Source: Siphonodentalium dalli (Eukaryota > Mollusca > Scaphopoda > Gadilida > Siphonodentaliidae). From it: DNA of 64,000 nucleotides. The notes beneath the pieces are model-generated. The model was not told the DNA's origin. It did no database searches and saw only the letters and a list, made by a program, of their open reading frames with translations. Location of the stretch: the NCBI GenBank assembly GCA_032622095.1, contig CP136068.1, positions 59,606,025-59,670,024 of the forward strand, given 5' to 3'. A program made the position numbers and the translations under genes. Of this stretch, positions 51,021 to 62,349 are shown piece after piece (within the stretch, counting starts at the first letter, position 1; each line of letters opens with the position of its first letter).

Positions 51021-51316
51021 ATTAGCAATATCACATGCGTGTGATTTAGCGAAATAAAATTTCCGAATAAAATATTTATTGCAGATCAAAGTTGAGTATT
51101 GGAACTTTCGAATGTGAGTCGTCATATTAACTTGTCGAGTGAAAGTTGATGAGTGTTTCTGGAAATAAATTAGCAAAATCACATGCGTGTGATCGAGCGA
51201 AATAAAACTTCCAAATAAAATATTTAGTCAACATCAAAGTTGAGTATAAGAAATTGAGCATGTGTTTCGTCATATCACCGTATCGAGTGAAATTAGACAA
51301 AGATTTCAGACATCGA
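51021..51316 (+). repeat. Two-unit 148-bp tandem repeat
   Basis: ATTAGCAATATCACATGCGT at 51,021 recurs with small changes at 51,169. Both units continue with GAAATAAAA-TTCC-AATAAA and ATCAAAGTTGAGTAT, and both end near GAGTGAAA-TT. Diverged and non-coding. Confidence 0.75.
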
Positions 51317-51394
51317 ATTCAGAAAGTAGCATGAAAATGCCTCAGGAGGGAGTATGTCTACATACTAGTACATAAATAGAGGGATATATACAGA

Positions 51395-51536
51395 ACAGAA
51401 CGTAATGCGTGTTGGAATAAAGAAGTTTTTATTCAACGAGTTGAATTGGCGCAGGGATATATTTTGTGGGCAAAATGTGACCCACATCATTTCATTTTGT
51501 TAATACTTATCCATTCCAACGCGCATTATGTTCTGT
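51395..51536. mobile_element. 142-bp MITE
   Basis: The inverted ends are ACAGAACGTAATGCGTGTTGG at the left and CCAACGCGCATTATGTTCTGT at the right. It is flanked by similar AT-rich DNA. The target duplication is not resolved. Confidence 0.65.
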
Positions 51537-51840
51537 ATTTATTACACACCCTTCTTAAACAGCAGGTTAGTTCAAATTAGTTAAAATGTTGTTCCAAATA
51601 AATGCAATGGGTAGAATTTCATAAACTACATGGTTTTCATTTGAAACATAAGATGTTCGTTGAATTGAACATAAAATATAGTTCCCAATAACAAGTTCCA
51701 GCTTGTATTCCACATGTGGAATATAGAATCTTGTATACAATGGCAGAATTTCATTGAATACATGTACATTATTAATAACGAATACAATTATTGAAGTAAA
51801 CACGCAAACTATTTGCATTTGTGTCCGTTAAACAGATGGC

Positions 51841-52128
51841 AAGCCTCTGCTTGGGGCAAATAACTTCCCTCATCCTGTTCCTCTTGGTGATATCTTCTGA
51901 TATAAAATGAAGAATTAAAGCAAACTGCTCTCGTGTCACACGCAGGTAGGCCATAAACTTCTGTTCGTCGAAGTACAGATCGGCAATGATGAGGTTCACA
52001 AACGCCCCTTGCTCCTTGCGCCTCTTCACTATCGGATGTTCACGAAAACGACGTGGCCGTCTTTTTCTTTCGTTGTGCCCATGCACCAACGAGAACAAAA
52101 ATACATCCTCATCATCTGAAGATTCCAT
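51841..52128 (-). pseudogene. PIF/Harbinger-type transposase, N-terminal fragment
   Basis: The minus-strand frame starts MESSDDEDVF at 52,128. It contains a basic stretch (KRRPRRFREHPIVKRRKEQG), then FVNLIIADLYFDEQKF, MAYLRVTREQFALIL, SEDITKRN and REVICPKQRLAICL. This order (R-x-HP-x3-R-x2-QGAF, R-x-T/S-x2-QF, ITK, I-P-x-RLAICL) is the familiar start of Harbinger/HARBI1-like DDE nucleases. Homology stops after residue ~96, and the frame continues with unrelated residues to 51,772. The catalytic DDE part is absent, so this is a 5' fragment. A matching Harbinger-type terminal repeat lies upstream at 52,260-52,295. The start codon is chosen because it is the first Met before the conserved region. 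Confidence 0.8.
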
Positions 52129-52169
52129 TTTAAAAGAGAGGAATCCCTTTAATAATACTAGAAAATCAG

Positions 52170-52298
52170 TATAAACGCATGTCCGTTAGTTTGAGAAACG
52201 CACGGAGGAAACGCACATGTGTGAAAGCAACTTGACTTGCGTTACTTATAACGCAAGGAAACGCATCGGAGAAACGGACATGTGTGAAAGCGGCTTAA
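52170..52298 (-). mobile_element. Harbinger-type terminal end, duplicated
   Basis: Read on the minus strand the end is AGCCGCTTTCACACATGTCC then GTTTCTCC, next to a TAA trinucleotide (52,296-52,298) as expected for the 3-bp TWA duplication of PIF/Harbinger. A second, diverged copy (GCTTTCACACATGTGCGTTT) lies just inside at about 52,209-52,235. Together with the transposase start at 52,128 it marks the 5' end of a truncated element. The other end was not found. Confidence 0.65.
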
Positions 52299-53620
52299 TT
52301 ATTTTAATGATGAACTTATAAATATTAATCATTTGTGGCTCTTTCCTTGATAGTCAATGAGACATCAGCTAGTTTTTTATCCAGGATTTTCGCACAAGTA
52401 TAGTTCAATTCCTTCTTTATCTTGAACACATCATTGCATTGTGCATCTCATTCTGTCTCTCTGGATTATTTTCGGCTCACGCATGTTGCACACGTAACTT
52501 TCTGACCCACCAATGTTATGAAGGCGTTGCCATTATCTGCCCACTTCCTGAAATGATATAGAATTTGAAGCATTTAATTTTAATTTATAAATAATTTACA
52601 GGTTACTGGTATAAAATATTTTATATTGGGATATTTCCCATGCAGTACAGTACCACACCACTCACCAGTGCCTACATTGGCAACCCATGTAATATTCAAT
52701 TGTTCACACCTCTTTGTGATAGCAGTAATAAATTATCTTACAAAAATAATACCAGCGCTATAATATAATAATAAATAAGGCTAATGATATTATATTTCAA
52801 CACAGCTGACCAGTGTGTGTATAAATTATAATTAATGCCCACTCAAGTCTCAATGTCATTTATTAACATTATGCATTATGAATGTGATTATATCATCTAT
52901 TAATGATCAAAATACTACATGAAAAATATGCTATCAACAAATGTTATCTATTACATCAAGGGGGCATGAAACAATTCAAACTATGAATAGTATGATCACT
53001 ACAATTAGAATCTAGGAGTAGGACATCTAAACTGCCCAATTTGTGAATTGTTTTGACTATTCATTTCTAAATTATTTATTTATTACTGTAGTACACCTGA
53101 TCACACCTGACAGTGGCATGGAAATTCTTGACATCTGACAGCTGTCATTGAAATATTTCTTCCATAAAACAAGTTTGGATCGGTACCCCATATACATGAT
53201 ATTCAAATTACCAATGCAACCAGGATTGGTCAGATCTATTAAATTAATTTAATTTTGAAAGTCCTTATAACATAACTTCATCCAGGTGAAAATTACAAAA
53301 ATAGAATGCAGAATGTCGTGTTGTTTACTACAACAATTGCATCAAACGGCATGAAAACTCACCTTTCTTACTCCCCAACGGACACCCTTTGAAACGTGAG
53401 ATTCTGATAACTCATGACAGTTGGTGCATAATTAATTCAGCTGCAATAGACGCCAGATTTTCCTCTTTTTATTGCGATGAGAAAGCACTGTTTTGATTAG
53501 AAGAATCAGAGTTGAACTACCTTTAGCAATGGCGGACAGAATCTGAGTGCGTTACCGATTGGCCGATCAAATGACGTTGAGTGACGTATCTATCATTCCT
53601 TCATCTATGGTGGTACCGGT
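52299..53620. other. Intergenic DNA, nothing recognised
   Basis: AT-rich DNA with no convincing gene or repeat. The plus-strand frame starting at 53,547 partly overlaps the antisense of the pseudogene at 53,621-54,590 and is not a gene. Confidence 0.5.
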
Positions 53621-54590
53621 AATGAAACGAGTCACTGGTTGGTGGAAGCTTTTCGGGAGATTCTGTCCGAGGGAACATCCTGAATCTTACATTGTTGAGT
53701 TTTGCATCGGAAACTATACAACTTGCATACAAAATGTTCAGCACTTTCAATTGTTTCAGTGGATATTGCAATATTACCTATACTCGTTAAGAGTTCACAA
53801 CCTTCTAGGTAAATATTCCATGTCGATCTTTTAGACACCCCATATATGAACGAAGTTGAATCACACCCTGTTAAAGCATGAAACGCAAGAATATAGTTCA
53901 GATCGTCGCTCGGTATTTGGGTGGCAACATCCCTGATGGGTATAATTTTAGGGCTTTTTGGACGTTCCAGCCATCATGAACACATCACAATCTGCAGGAA
54001 CTTTGTCTAGGTAACCAAGCAACCAATAGAACGTTACATCGACCTCCCTACTTACCACAATAACTTATTTCAGATTGCACCCCATGCTGGTATCAAGTGA
54101 ATGAAGAGTAAGTCCAGCCGCTTCGTGATTAGACTATTAACCCTTTCAAGTCTGTTCCACATACCGGACAATCTACTCTGCAATCTCTTGGGAACCCCCT
54201 GCAACAACAACAGTAACACATTCTGTTTTCGTTTGCTAACAAGTTCTCGAGACAAGAATCCATTCAAATCGGACTTGTTGTCAGACAACAACATGAAACT
54301 TTTGCAATTTTGAGGGATGGGAACATCACGATGTGTTATTGTCCTTCGGATCAATGGTACGTTGCGACTTCTTCCCGATCTGGTGGCAGTCTTGATATAT
54401 TTATCCGAGTATCTGTAGAACACTACATCAATCCAGACATAGCTTTCGCCCTTATTCAACAAGCACACTGAGAATACATCGGCCAAATGTATTTATCTTT
54501 TCCGGTTTACCTATGGCCACAAGGGCCTGGCCGTTAATGGCAATACCTGCACGGGGAGATGGTGTCAGTGTTTGCAAGTTGACTGCCCTG
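53621..54590 (-). pseudogene. Decayed EADTR/HALTGCD-family gene, left copy
   Basis: The minus strand is a second copy of the gene at 54,591-55,753, arranged head-to-head with it. It keeps a segment missing on the right: WIDVVFYRYSDKYIKTATRS, IRRTITHRDVPIP and LLSDNKSDLNGFLSRELVSK (frame 54,070-54,486). Further on it matches the right copy through SGDVDVLVLLL, LAFHALTGCDSTSFIYGVSK and the stretch ending near PTSDSFH, but with several frameshifts and substitutions; the EADTR region is garbled. It keeps the acidic residue of GCD that the right copy has lost. It ends at about 53,621, before the CXC region. It is not expressible as one protein. Confidence 0.75.
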
Positions 54591-55753
54591 CCGACATGAA
54601 TGGCAACTACAAGACGATGTAATACCCTTCGATCTGTTTTACAACATGAACTCATGCCTGTTCCAATAGCATTATGCGAGACAATTAAAACACTTCGAAC
54701 TGGAAACAAAGCAATGCTTAGTGACGCTCTGATCGAGAAAGAATCCTGCCTAACAACAATGACACCATCCCCCCGTGCAGGTATTGTCATTGACGGTCAG
54801 ACCCTTGTTGTGGCCATAGGCAAAGTCCGATTTGAATGGTCTCTTGTCTCAAGAACTGGTTACCAAAGCGAAAACAGATGGTGTTAGTGTTGCATGGGGG
54901 GTCCCCCGAAGACTGCAGAGTAGATTGTTCGGTAGATAGAACAGAATTGAAAGGGTTAGAGTCTAATCACGAAGAGGCTGACACTAGATTTATCCTTCAT
55001 TCACTTGATGCCAGCATGGGTTACAATCTGAAACAAGTTATTGTGGTAAGTGGGGACGTCGATGTTCTAGTGTTATTGCTTGGTTACCTAAACAAATTCC
55101 CTGCAGATTGTGATGTGTTCATGATGGCTGGATCTTCCAAAAGCCCTAAAATTTTACCCATCAGGGATGTTGCCACCAAGATACCAAGCGACGCTCTGAA
55201 CTATATTCTTGCGTTTCATGCTTTAACGGGGTGTGGTTCAACTTCGTTCATATATGGGGTGTCTAAACGATCATTATGGAAGATTTACATGGAATGTTGC
55301 GAACTCTTAAAGGGTATAGGTAATATGGCAATATCCACTGAAACAATTGAAAGTGCTGAACATTTTGTATGCAAGTTGTATGGAGTTTCCGATGCAAAAC
55401 TCAACAATGCGAGATTCATGATGTTCCCTCTGACTGAATCTCATGAAAAGCTTCTACCAACTAGTGACTCATTTCATTGCCACCTTTTGAGAACAAACTA
55501 CCAGGTTTTAGTTTGGAAACAAGCAACCATTCCTGCACAAACATTACCGCATCCTTCGATAATGGGATGGAAAGAAGAAAATGGTCGATTAGATCCAACC
55601 ATGATATCACTATAACCCATTTCATAATCATGTCTCGAAGTAATCAAATGCGGATGCAATAAGGGGTGTGTAACAGCAAGTTGTACATGCAGAAAATCAG
55701 AGTCACCCTGCACACCACTCTGCAACTATGGAACTGACTGCAATAATAAATAA
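54591..55753 (+). pseudogene. Decayed EADTR/HALTGCD gene with C-terminal CXC domain
   Basis: A frame from 54,600 gives LQHELMPVPIALCETIKTLR and KAMLSDALIEKE. After frameshifts near 54,830-54,900, the frame 54,836-55,615 gives LESNHEEADTRFILHSLDAS, QVIVVSGDVDVLVLLL, LPIRDVATKI, then ILAFHALTGCGSTSFIYGVS. Two in-frame TAA codons (55,613-55,615 and 55,625-55,627) interrupt it. The same frame then continues SCLEVIKCGCNKGC, CTCRKSESPCTPLC and a stop at 55,751-55,753: a cysteine-rich tesmin/TSO1-like CXC motif. Such proteins are multicopy in many invertebrates. The E-A-D, D-x-D and GCD positions suggest a PIN/FEN-like nuclease fold (my inference). GCD is mutated to GCG, and about 230 bp present in the left copy are deleted, so this copy is dead. 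Confidence 0.75.
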
Positions 55754-55864
55754 GGCTTTTATGTGACCATTTTTGGCTATATGGTGGCAAATTGTGTCGC
55801 ATTGGGTACTGATGAACCAGTTTCATAATATTACTGATAATTTTAGAATTTTTAACTGATTATT

Positions 55865-56118
55865 ATATCGGCCATTTTTAATTGTCATTTTATGTCAGAA
55901 ATAATTATTTATCGAGTTGCCAACATTGTTTTTTTGGAATCAAATTAGAAATTACATTTGGACACAACTGTCTAATCCATTTGAAGGATATATTTCACTT
56001 TCTGCCTTTTAAGACCGCAATAATTTATAAAATTTGCGGGTTTTTTTGGGTCATTTTTTGGCATAAAATGGGTTAAATGTCAAATATGTTCACTTTAGAT
56101 TACCACATATGTTCTGTG
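55865..56118 (+). repeat. Direct repeat of 62,450-62,706
   Basis: Both segments share GTCATTTTA-GTCAGAAATA, CGAGTTGCCAACATTGTTTT, ATTTCACTTTCTGCC and ATTACCACATATGTTCTGTG. The two copies lie in the same orientation on either side of the foldback element and zinc-finger exon. It is non-coding, with similarity high but interrupted by indels. Confidence 0.8.
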
Positions 56119-56714
56119 TATAGCAGAGATGAAAGAGGGTATCTCTTAAAATCACTGAAACAGAGCGCAGCGAAAAACATTTGGCCGGAGTCCAGGGGCC
56201 GCATAGGCCCCTGGAAGCTTTAGGGTTTTTGAAGCTCTGAGATTGATTCTCAGCCTCTCCTGGCAGCTTTTCTGGCTTTATTATAGTGGCATTTTTTGGC
56301 TGGAAAGTTCAAAATTTTGGTCTATATCACAATATTTTAGGAGATCCTCCAATTCATTATATTATTAGATTAAGAACATACACAAATATTTGATACAATG
56401 ATAACCATACCTCAAAAAGGATTGATTGAGACCATTTGCATTTATACAGAGGTGCTGTTGTCCATACAGGTACTGCAGTAATTTCACATAGGTAGAACAC
56501 ACATTGGAAAGTTCTTTTAGAGTCAGTTGAAGTTGCAAATTAAATAAAGTTAACTCATCTATACACTGTACATACAAGTATGGTAAACATAAGATGTTTA
56601 CTTTTCCATTTTATTTCTTTTTGGGATTGTGTAGTTTTTTAGTGTCCCTAGCCATCTTAGTCCAGGAGATATTGGTCGACCTCTGCACCCCCCCCCCCCA
56701 GGACTCAACTTCAC
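56119..56714. other. Intergenic DNA with small hairpin and poly-C
   Basis: Contains a GC-rich hairpin CCAGGGGC-CGCATAG-GCCCCTGG at about 56,191-56,214 and a run of C at 56,687-56,699, just before the foldback element. No gene seen. Confidence 0.6.
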
Positions 56715-58459
56715 CCCACTAATTTTCTTCCTTAAGGTCTCCTATAATTTTTTCCATTTGTTAACAAGAAAAAAATGTGGCAGCAGAGACTCCAGACAAG
56801 ATGGCGTCCATCATGGCGGCCATTTTAAAAAAAATGCACCATGTCTCTTTGATCGCCGTTATAGTAAAGATGATATCACATGCGGTCTTGTTTTCCGCTC
56901 GATTCGTTATGCTAATATACAGCCCTAACAAATTGGCCAAAAATCCGATACCAGAATCCAATATGGCGGCCAAGATGACCGCCGAAATGTGAAAATATGC
57001 TATTTTTATGACATGTTACCACATTTCGTTTGTATCTGTGGGAAAATGTTGGCATCTTTGCGTCATGTTATACATTTATCATATAGAGGAGTCATTTTCG
57101 ACCACATGGGGACCATAATATACATTCATTGCGGGATATTTTTGTCCGATATCACGTTTTCCCAAATGCCGGTATAATAGGTCAAAGCGGAATCTACGTT
57201 AATAACGCGATGTAATGTTTCGAATCAATGAATGTTATTGCTATTATAACAACACCCATGCATATATATGTGCAGGAGATACTCGAACTAGGATTCCTCT
57301 TATACCTGAGTTAAGGAATATTTACCCAAATCCAAGATGGCGGCCAAAATGGCCACCAGAAATAAAAAATCGCCGATTTTAACATCAGTGAGCATTATTG
57401 TCATGAAAACTCCACACCTGCTTACTATTGTGAGTTGGGAACACTTAGGCGAAGACCTTTCCTTGTACCATATCCAAATAAAAGTACCCCAAATCCAAAA
57501 TGGCGGACAGATTTTGAAAAATCACCGAAATTCCCTCATATTCACATCATTGGGCATTATTGTCGAGACAACTCCACCCATGCGTATAGTTGAGTTGGAA
57601 ATACTGAGGTGAAGTAATTACCTTACATCTCATGCAAGAAATTGTTTTCCAAATCGTAGATGGCGGCCAAAATGGCGACCGAAATTTGAAAACAAGTCTA
57701 CATTCCTTTACTTTCTTACGATGGGCGTTATTGTTTCGCGATTTCTATCCACCATTACATGTTGATATGGAATAGTGACATGAAGTATTCATTAGGGTTT
57801 GGCAATTGATACTCACAGCCAAGATCGCTGCTAAATTGGCGGCTAGAAATTGAAAAGAAATCGATATTTTCACATATTAATTTCAACTTTTTGTCATAAT
57901 ATCGGTATGTATGGACGAAACTGTACATACACCATCTACTAGTTCAACTTGAAGGTATCAAAACGCATAACATAGCTCGTATCCTTCTGGAAAGATGAAA
58001 ACCACAATTAATATCGCGATGTGGCATTTAGAAATCCATTCTCCACTTAGCGCCGATAATGGCCGTAAGCGTAGGTGCGCCGAATAGTTATATCAGAACA
58101 ATTACCTGATAACAGATTCTGATTTATCACGTCACGTCCATAATTATCTGGACCAGCTTCCATTTCTTTGTCTGATAAATCTAGGTAGCTCACACCGACA
58201 AAGTATTCACCACTTCCTGGGAGTAGGGTCCCTCTAATAATAACGTTTCAAACAATTCATTTTCCGGTGTGTAGCTTACGATTTTAAATATTTGCTAAAT
58301 ATTATATGTGTGCGTCATCTTGAACTATGAAGGCATATGACCGATGATTATACAAGCTTACAGAAGGTCATCTCTATGTATGTGTCTCATACCCCATGGG
58401 GATAACGACATGTACACATGGCGAACCAGTTAGCTAGTCACTTCTCAATAGATGGTTCG

Positions 58460-58729
58460 TCAACTCACAAACTCAGCGAACGTATTGGCATATGTGGACA
58501 ACTTCGACAGCGTTTCGAAGGTTGCTAGCTGTCTCATTCCCTTGGACAGATGTCTATCTGCTAAGGAGAAGACCAGTGTACAGACTACCGACACTTCTTG
58601 ACCATGATCCGAAGCAAACTGTGTGACGCCCCGCATTTGTCTCGTCGAATATCTCCCAGCAGAGAGGAACAATGCTCGCGGTGCTAGTTTATGGACATGC
58701 GCCATGATAGTGGGAATGAAATGGGCCAC
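58460..58729 (-). pseudogene. Unrecognised frame in foldback loop, left half
   Basis: An 89-codon minus-strand frame starting MAHFIPTIMAHVHKL and ending HLSKGMRQLATFETLSKLST then YANTFAEFVS. It lies at the mirror position of 59,461-59,730, whose plus strand encodes a similar ending (LRLSRNASVKCRTFNIRSHI then QKLSGYVSALDEYAN). The similarity is by eye and modest. I recognise no family. It may be a relic of the element's own gene, duplicated by the inversion. Confidence 0.35.
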
Positions 58730-59460
58730 GGTAATAATAATACTATGCTAGCCTCCCTCAAAACAGTCGGATGGACAGAAGGATAATGTCTTTATATAGC
58801 ATGAATGTATGCTTTTTTGGTATCCTCTCTCAGGGTTAGTGTCAGTATGTTGGCGGTATTATTCAAGAAAATGTCAGGAACTGTGGTGCATTTATTTCAC
58901 TATGTATTTAAAGAACAATTTACAGTCTCGATGGCAATGGCTGTGGACGTTGAACGAGACCTTTATGGTCATATAGCTTTATATATATAACTTTAGAATA
59001 TAGCAGTTAATGTCTCATGCAGGAAAATGTTCGCAATGGTGATGTTACCAAGAAATCACTTGGTGTACCAACGTTTGTTGAACTGAATGCAAGATCTCAT
59101 TAACGTAACATTCCTCTGGATGCTCTTCGCGTTGAACATTTCACCCTTTTGTTGATGGCATTTGTACTTTCTTGAACCATACCACACAGCGTGAGTATGA
59201 CATATCAACCAACTATCAAAGGTATCGCCTTTAAGACTACACTCCAGTCTTTGTGGGGCTTATACAGCAGTAGCCAATGGCACACGCCTGGTCCAGCTGT
59301 TTAAGAACGGCTTGCAAACGGATGGGAACATACAATCTTAGCATACAAGGAAAGCAAAGCCACACATGAGATCCTGTCTGAATCTAAAACATAACAAAAT
59401 AAGGGGCGGTGCAGTCATGGTCCAATTTCATTTCCACTATCATGACACATACCCACAAAC

Positions 59461-59693
59461 TAGCACCGTGTGTATTGTTATAATCTGCTTGGATCTGTTC
59501 GGTGAGACGATTGCAGTACGCCAACAAGCTTGTTCTTATGATCATGTTCAAGGAGTTTGGGTATATTATGCATTATGGTCTTCTACGCCTTAGCAGAAAT
59601 GCATCCGTCAAATGTCGGACTTTCAACATTCGAAGCCATATTCAGAAGTTGTCCGGGTACGTCAGTGCATTAGATGAGTATGCGAATTGATGA
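59461..59693 (+). pseudogene. Unrecognised frame in foldback loop, right half
   Basis: Plus-strand counterpart of 58,460-58,729. A 62-codon frame at 59,502-59,690 ends LSRNASVKCRTFNIRSHIQK then LSGYVSALDEYAN. Its upstream part (a different frame from 59,366) shows no domain. The mirror-symmetric placement about 59,093 is the main reason to list it. Function unknown. Confidence 0.3.
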
Positions 59694-61472
59694 ACCATAT
59701 ATTGGGAAGAGGCTGTTTGGGAAGATCACCAGGTGTACACGTTATCCCCATTGGGTCACCAAAGCTGACAATACGCAGATATATAGGTCCTTCTGAAAGC
59801 TAGTATACGCATCGACCGAATACCTTTCTAGTGTATCGCACAAGAGGACGCCTATACCCCATATGTAGCATCTGAATTATACCATAAGCTATACCACGAA
59901 TGAAGCTCACTCAGAATTCCAAGCTTTCGAAACAAACACGTGAGCTGGACACCGGCATATGTATTGTTTGAAACATTCCGATTAGTGGCACCCTTCTACA
60001 AAGAAGTGTAGTAAACTGTTGTTGTGAGTGAGATAGATTAATCTGACGAAGAGATGGAAACGGGTCTAGATAATGCTGAATATGGCAATTCAGAATAAGC
60101 TCAGGTACTGTTGTTTTGATTCTTGGAAGTCATAATATGACTATTCGGCGCACCTATATACGGTTACGGCCAGTATGAACCCTTAGTGGAGAATGGATTT
60201 TGAAATGCCAAATCGCGATTGTTGGTTTTCATCATTCCAAAAGGCTACGACTTGCATTGGAACTAATATATGGCTTATATTATGTACCGGTTCGTCTATA
60301 CAAATCGATATTATGACAAAAAAATGAAATTAGTATGTGATAATATCGGCTTCTTTTCAATTTCTGGCCGCCAGTTTTGCCGCCATATTGACTGTGAGTA
60401 TCACTTGCCAAACCCTAATGAATAATTCATACATATCAACATGTAATGGTGGGTAGAAATCGCGAAACAATAACGCCCATCCTAAGAAAGTAAAGGAATG
60501 TAGGCGTATTTTCAAATTTCGGTCGCCATTTTGGCCGCCATCTTCGATTTGGAAAACAATTTCTTGCTTGAGATGTAAGGTAATTACTTCACCTCAGTAT
60601 TTCCAACTCAACTGTACGCATAGATGGAGTTGTCTCGACAATAATGCCCAATGATGTGAATGAGGGAATTTCGGTGATTTTTCAAAATCTGTCCGCCATT
60701 GTGGGCGCCATTTTGGATTTGGGGTACTTTTATTTGGATATGGTACCAGGAAATTTCTTCGCCTAAGTGTTCCCAACTCACAATAGTAAGCAGGTGTGGA
60801 GTTTTCATGACAATAATGCTCACTGATGTTAAAATTGGCGATTTTCGATTTCTGGTGGCCATTTTGGCCGCCATCTTGGATTTGGGTAAATATTCCTCAA
60901 CTCAGGTATAAGAGGAATCCTAGCTCGAGTATCTCCTGCACATATATATGCATGGGTGTTGTTATAATAGCAATAACATTCATTGATTCGAAATATTACA
61001 TCGCGTTATTAACGTAGATTCGGCTTTGACCTATTATACCGGCATTTGGGAAAACGTGATATCGGACAAAAATATCCCGCAATGAATGTATATTATGGTC
61101 CCCATGTGGTCGAAAATGACTCCTCTATATGATAAATGTATAACATGACGCAAAGATGCCAAAATTTTCCCACAGAGACAAACGAAAGGTGGTAACATGT
61201 CAGAAAAATAGCATATTTTCACATTTCGGCGGCCATTTTGGATTATGGTGTCGGATTTTTGGCTAATTTGTAAGGGTTGTATATTAGCATAACGAATCGA
61301 GCGGAAAACAAGACCGCATGTGATATCATCTTTACTATAACGGCGATCAAAGAGACATGGTGCATTTAAAATAAATGGACGCCATCTTGTCTGGAGTCTC
61401 TGCGGCCACTTTTTTTTTTGTTAACAAGTGAAAAAAATTATAGGAGACCCTAAGGAAGAAAATTAGTGGGAA

Positions 61473-61884
61473 CACAGATTTCCATCATGCACATTAAGAG
61501 GTGCCCCATAGGGGAGAGTGCACCTTTCACGATCACCACCACCACCAGGAAGGGATTGTTTTTCTTCTGGTTGCAATATGCCCTGCTTGACCTTTACATT
61601 GAAGAAAGTTGCAGGTAGAGACTGATTTGTTTGTATGTTTTTACATGTCCACGATGTAGCACTGAGTTTGAATGTACTTTTAAGGCCTTCTTTCCTTCGT
61701 TTCCGTAGCTGATATCTTTGTTGCACCACAAACATTTTGCGAAGCCAGGACGGTCAATATTTCGCACAAAGTCAGACAAATAGTCACCATTAGCATCCTT
61801 TTCCTGAAGCCAGCTCCATTTAAATTTATTTTTAATATTCTCCTCCTTTTTCGAAAGATCTTCCTGACTTTTCAATTCCATCAT
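61473..61884 (-). pseudogene. BED-like zinc-finger exon, frameshifted
   Basis: The minus-strand frame starts MMELKSQEDLSKKEEN at 61,884. It contains FKWSWLQEKDANGDYLSDFV, RNIDRPGFAKCLWCNKDISY and KALKVHSNSVLHRGHVKTYK: a C-x2-C...H-x5-H zinc finger in a K-W-x-W-L context. The pattern is common at the start of multicopy hAT-like or zinc-finger transposase-derived proteins in invertebrates. Around 61,635 the reading moves to another frame (TNQSLPATFFNVKVKQGILQ, then EEKQSLPGGGGDRERCTLPY). It ends beside the foldback end at 61,470, so the rest of the gene may have been displaced. A DNA-binding role is inferred from the finger only. Confidence 0.65.
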
Positions 61885-62349
61885 TTAATGCCGATAACAC
61901 AAAATAATTATCGCCGATCGAGCAATAAACACTTCGAATTCTTGGAAATATATTGGCGCCATATCGGCACCGTAATTTCAATGTATAATCCATCGCGACT
62001 GGCTGATATTGAAGCATCGCAGAGTCTCTTGCAATAGCAGCGCCAATCAACAGAGGCATCGTAAATAACTGTCTGTGACCGGTGAATCGAAAAGTGAGCC
62101 GGTGCTCGTAATAACGGCCGGTTTTTTTTTTTACAAGAACAAATCGCCGGTGAACTTAATCGATGTCCGATTTTCGCTTCGCAAACCTCACCCCCTAAAA
62201 TTTTCGTTCGGATTTGTAGTTATCTTAAGAAACAATAACCCAAAGCTGCTTAGTAATGAATATTGATGAAATAATTCCGGAATTAATTTTCATTCCGGAA
62301 GACTTCCGTCAAATTCCGGAAAACTTTCATCTCTGGTGTATAGTGTCTC
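61885..62349. other. Region upstream of zinc-finger exon
   Basis: Moderately GC-richer DNA (GGCGCCATATCGGCACCG) upstream of the zinc-finger start, possibly its 5' region. Several TTCCGGAA-type palindromes occur at about 62,275-62,322. No promoter motif could be called. Confidence 0.35.

Larger units (their letters stand above)
56715..61470. mobile_element. 4.76-kb foldback element with ~1.4-kb tandem-unit arms
   Basis: It begins CCCACTAATTTTCTTCCTTA and ends with the inverted form. Arms 56,715-58,100 and 60,090-61,470 are clearly reverse complements. Each arm is built of four to six diverged ~140-200-bp units, each opening near an 'aagatggcggccaaaatggc' word followed by a GCATTATTGTC- or GCGTTATTGTTT-like stretch. 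Weaker symmetry continues through the loop to the centre (about 59,093), so the whole element is one inverted duplication. Multi-unit arms of this kind are typical of Foldback-like elements. No intact transposase was found and no clear target duplication. Confidence 0.85.

Noticed and set aside
54452-54790. 112-codon minus-strand frame spanning the junction of the head-to-head pair
   Set aside because: It is antisense to the right pseudogene over half its length; only the part left of about 54,590 belongs to the left copy.
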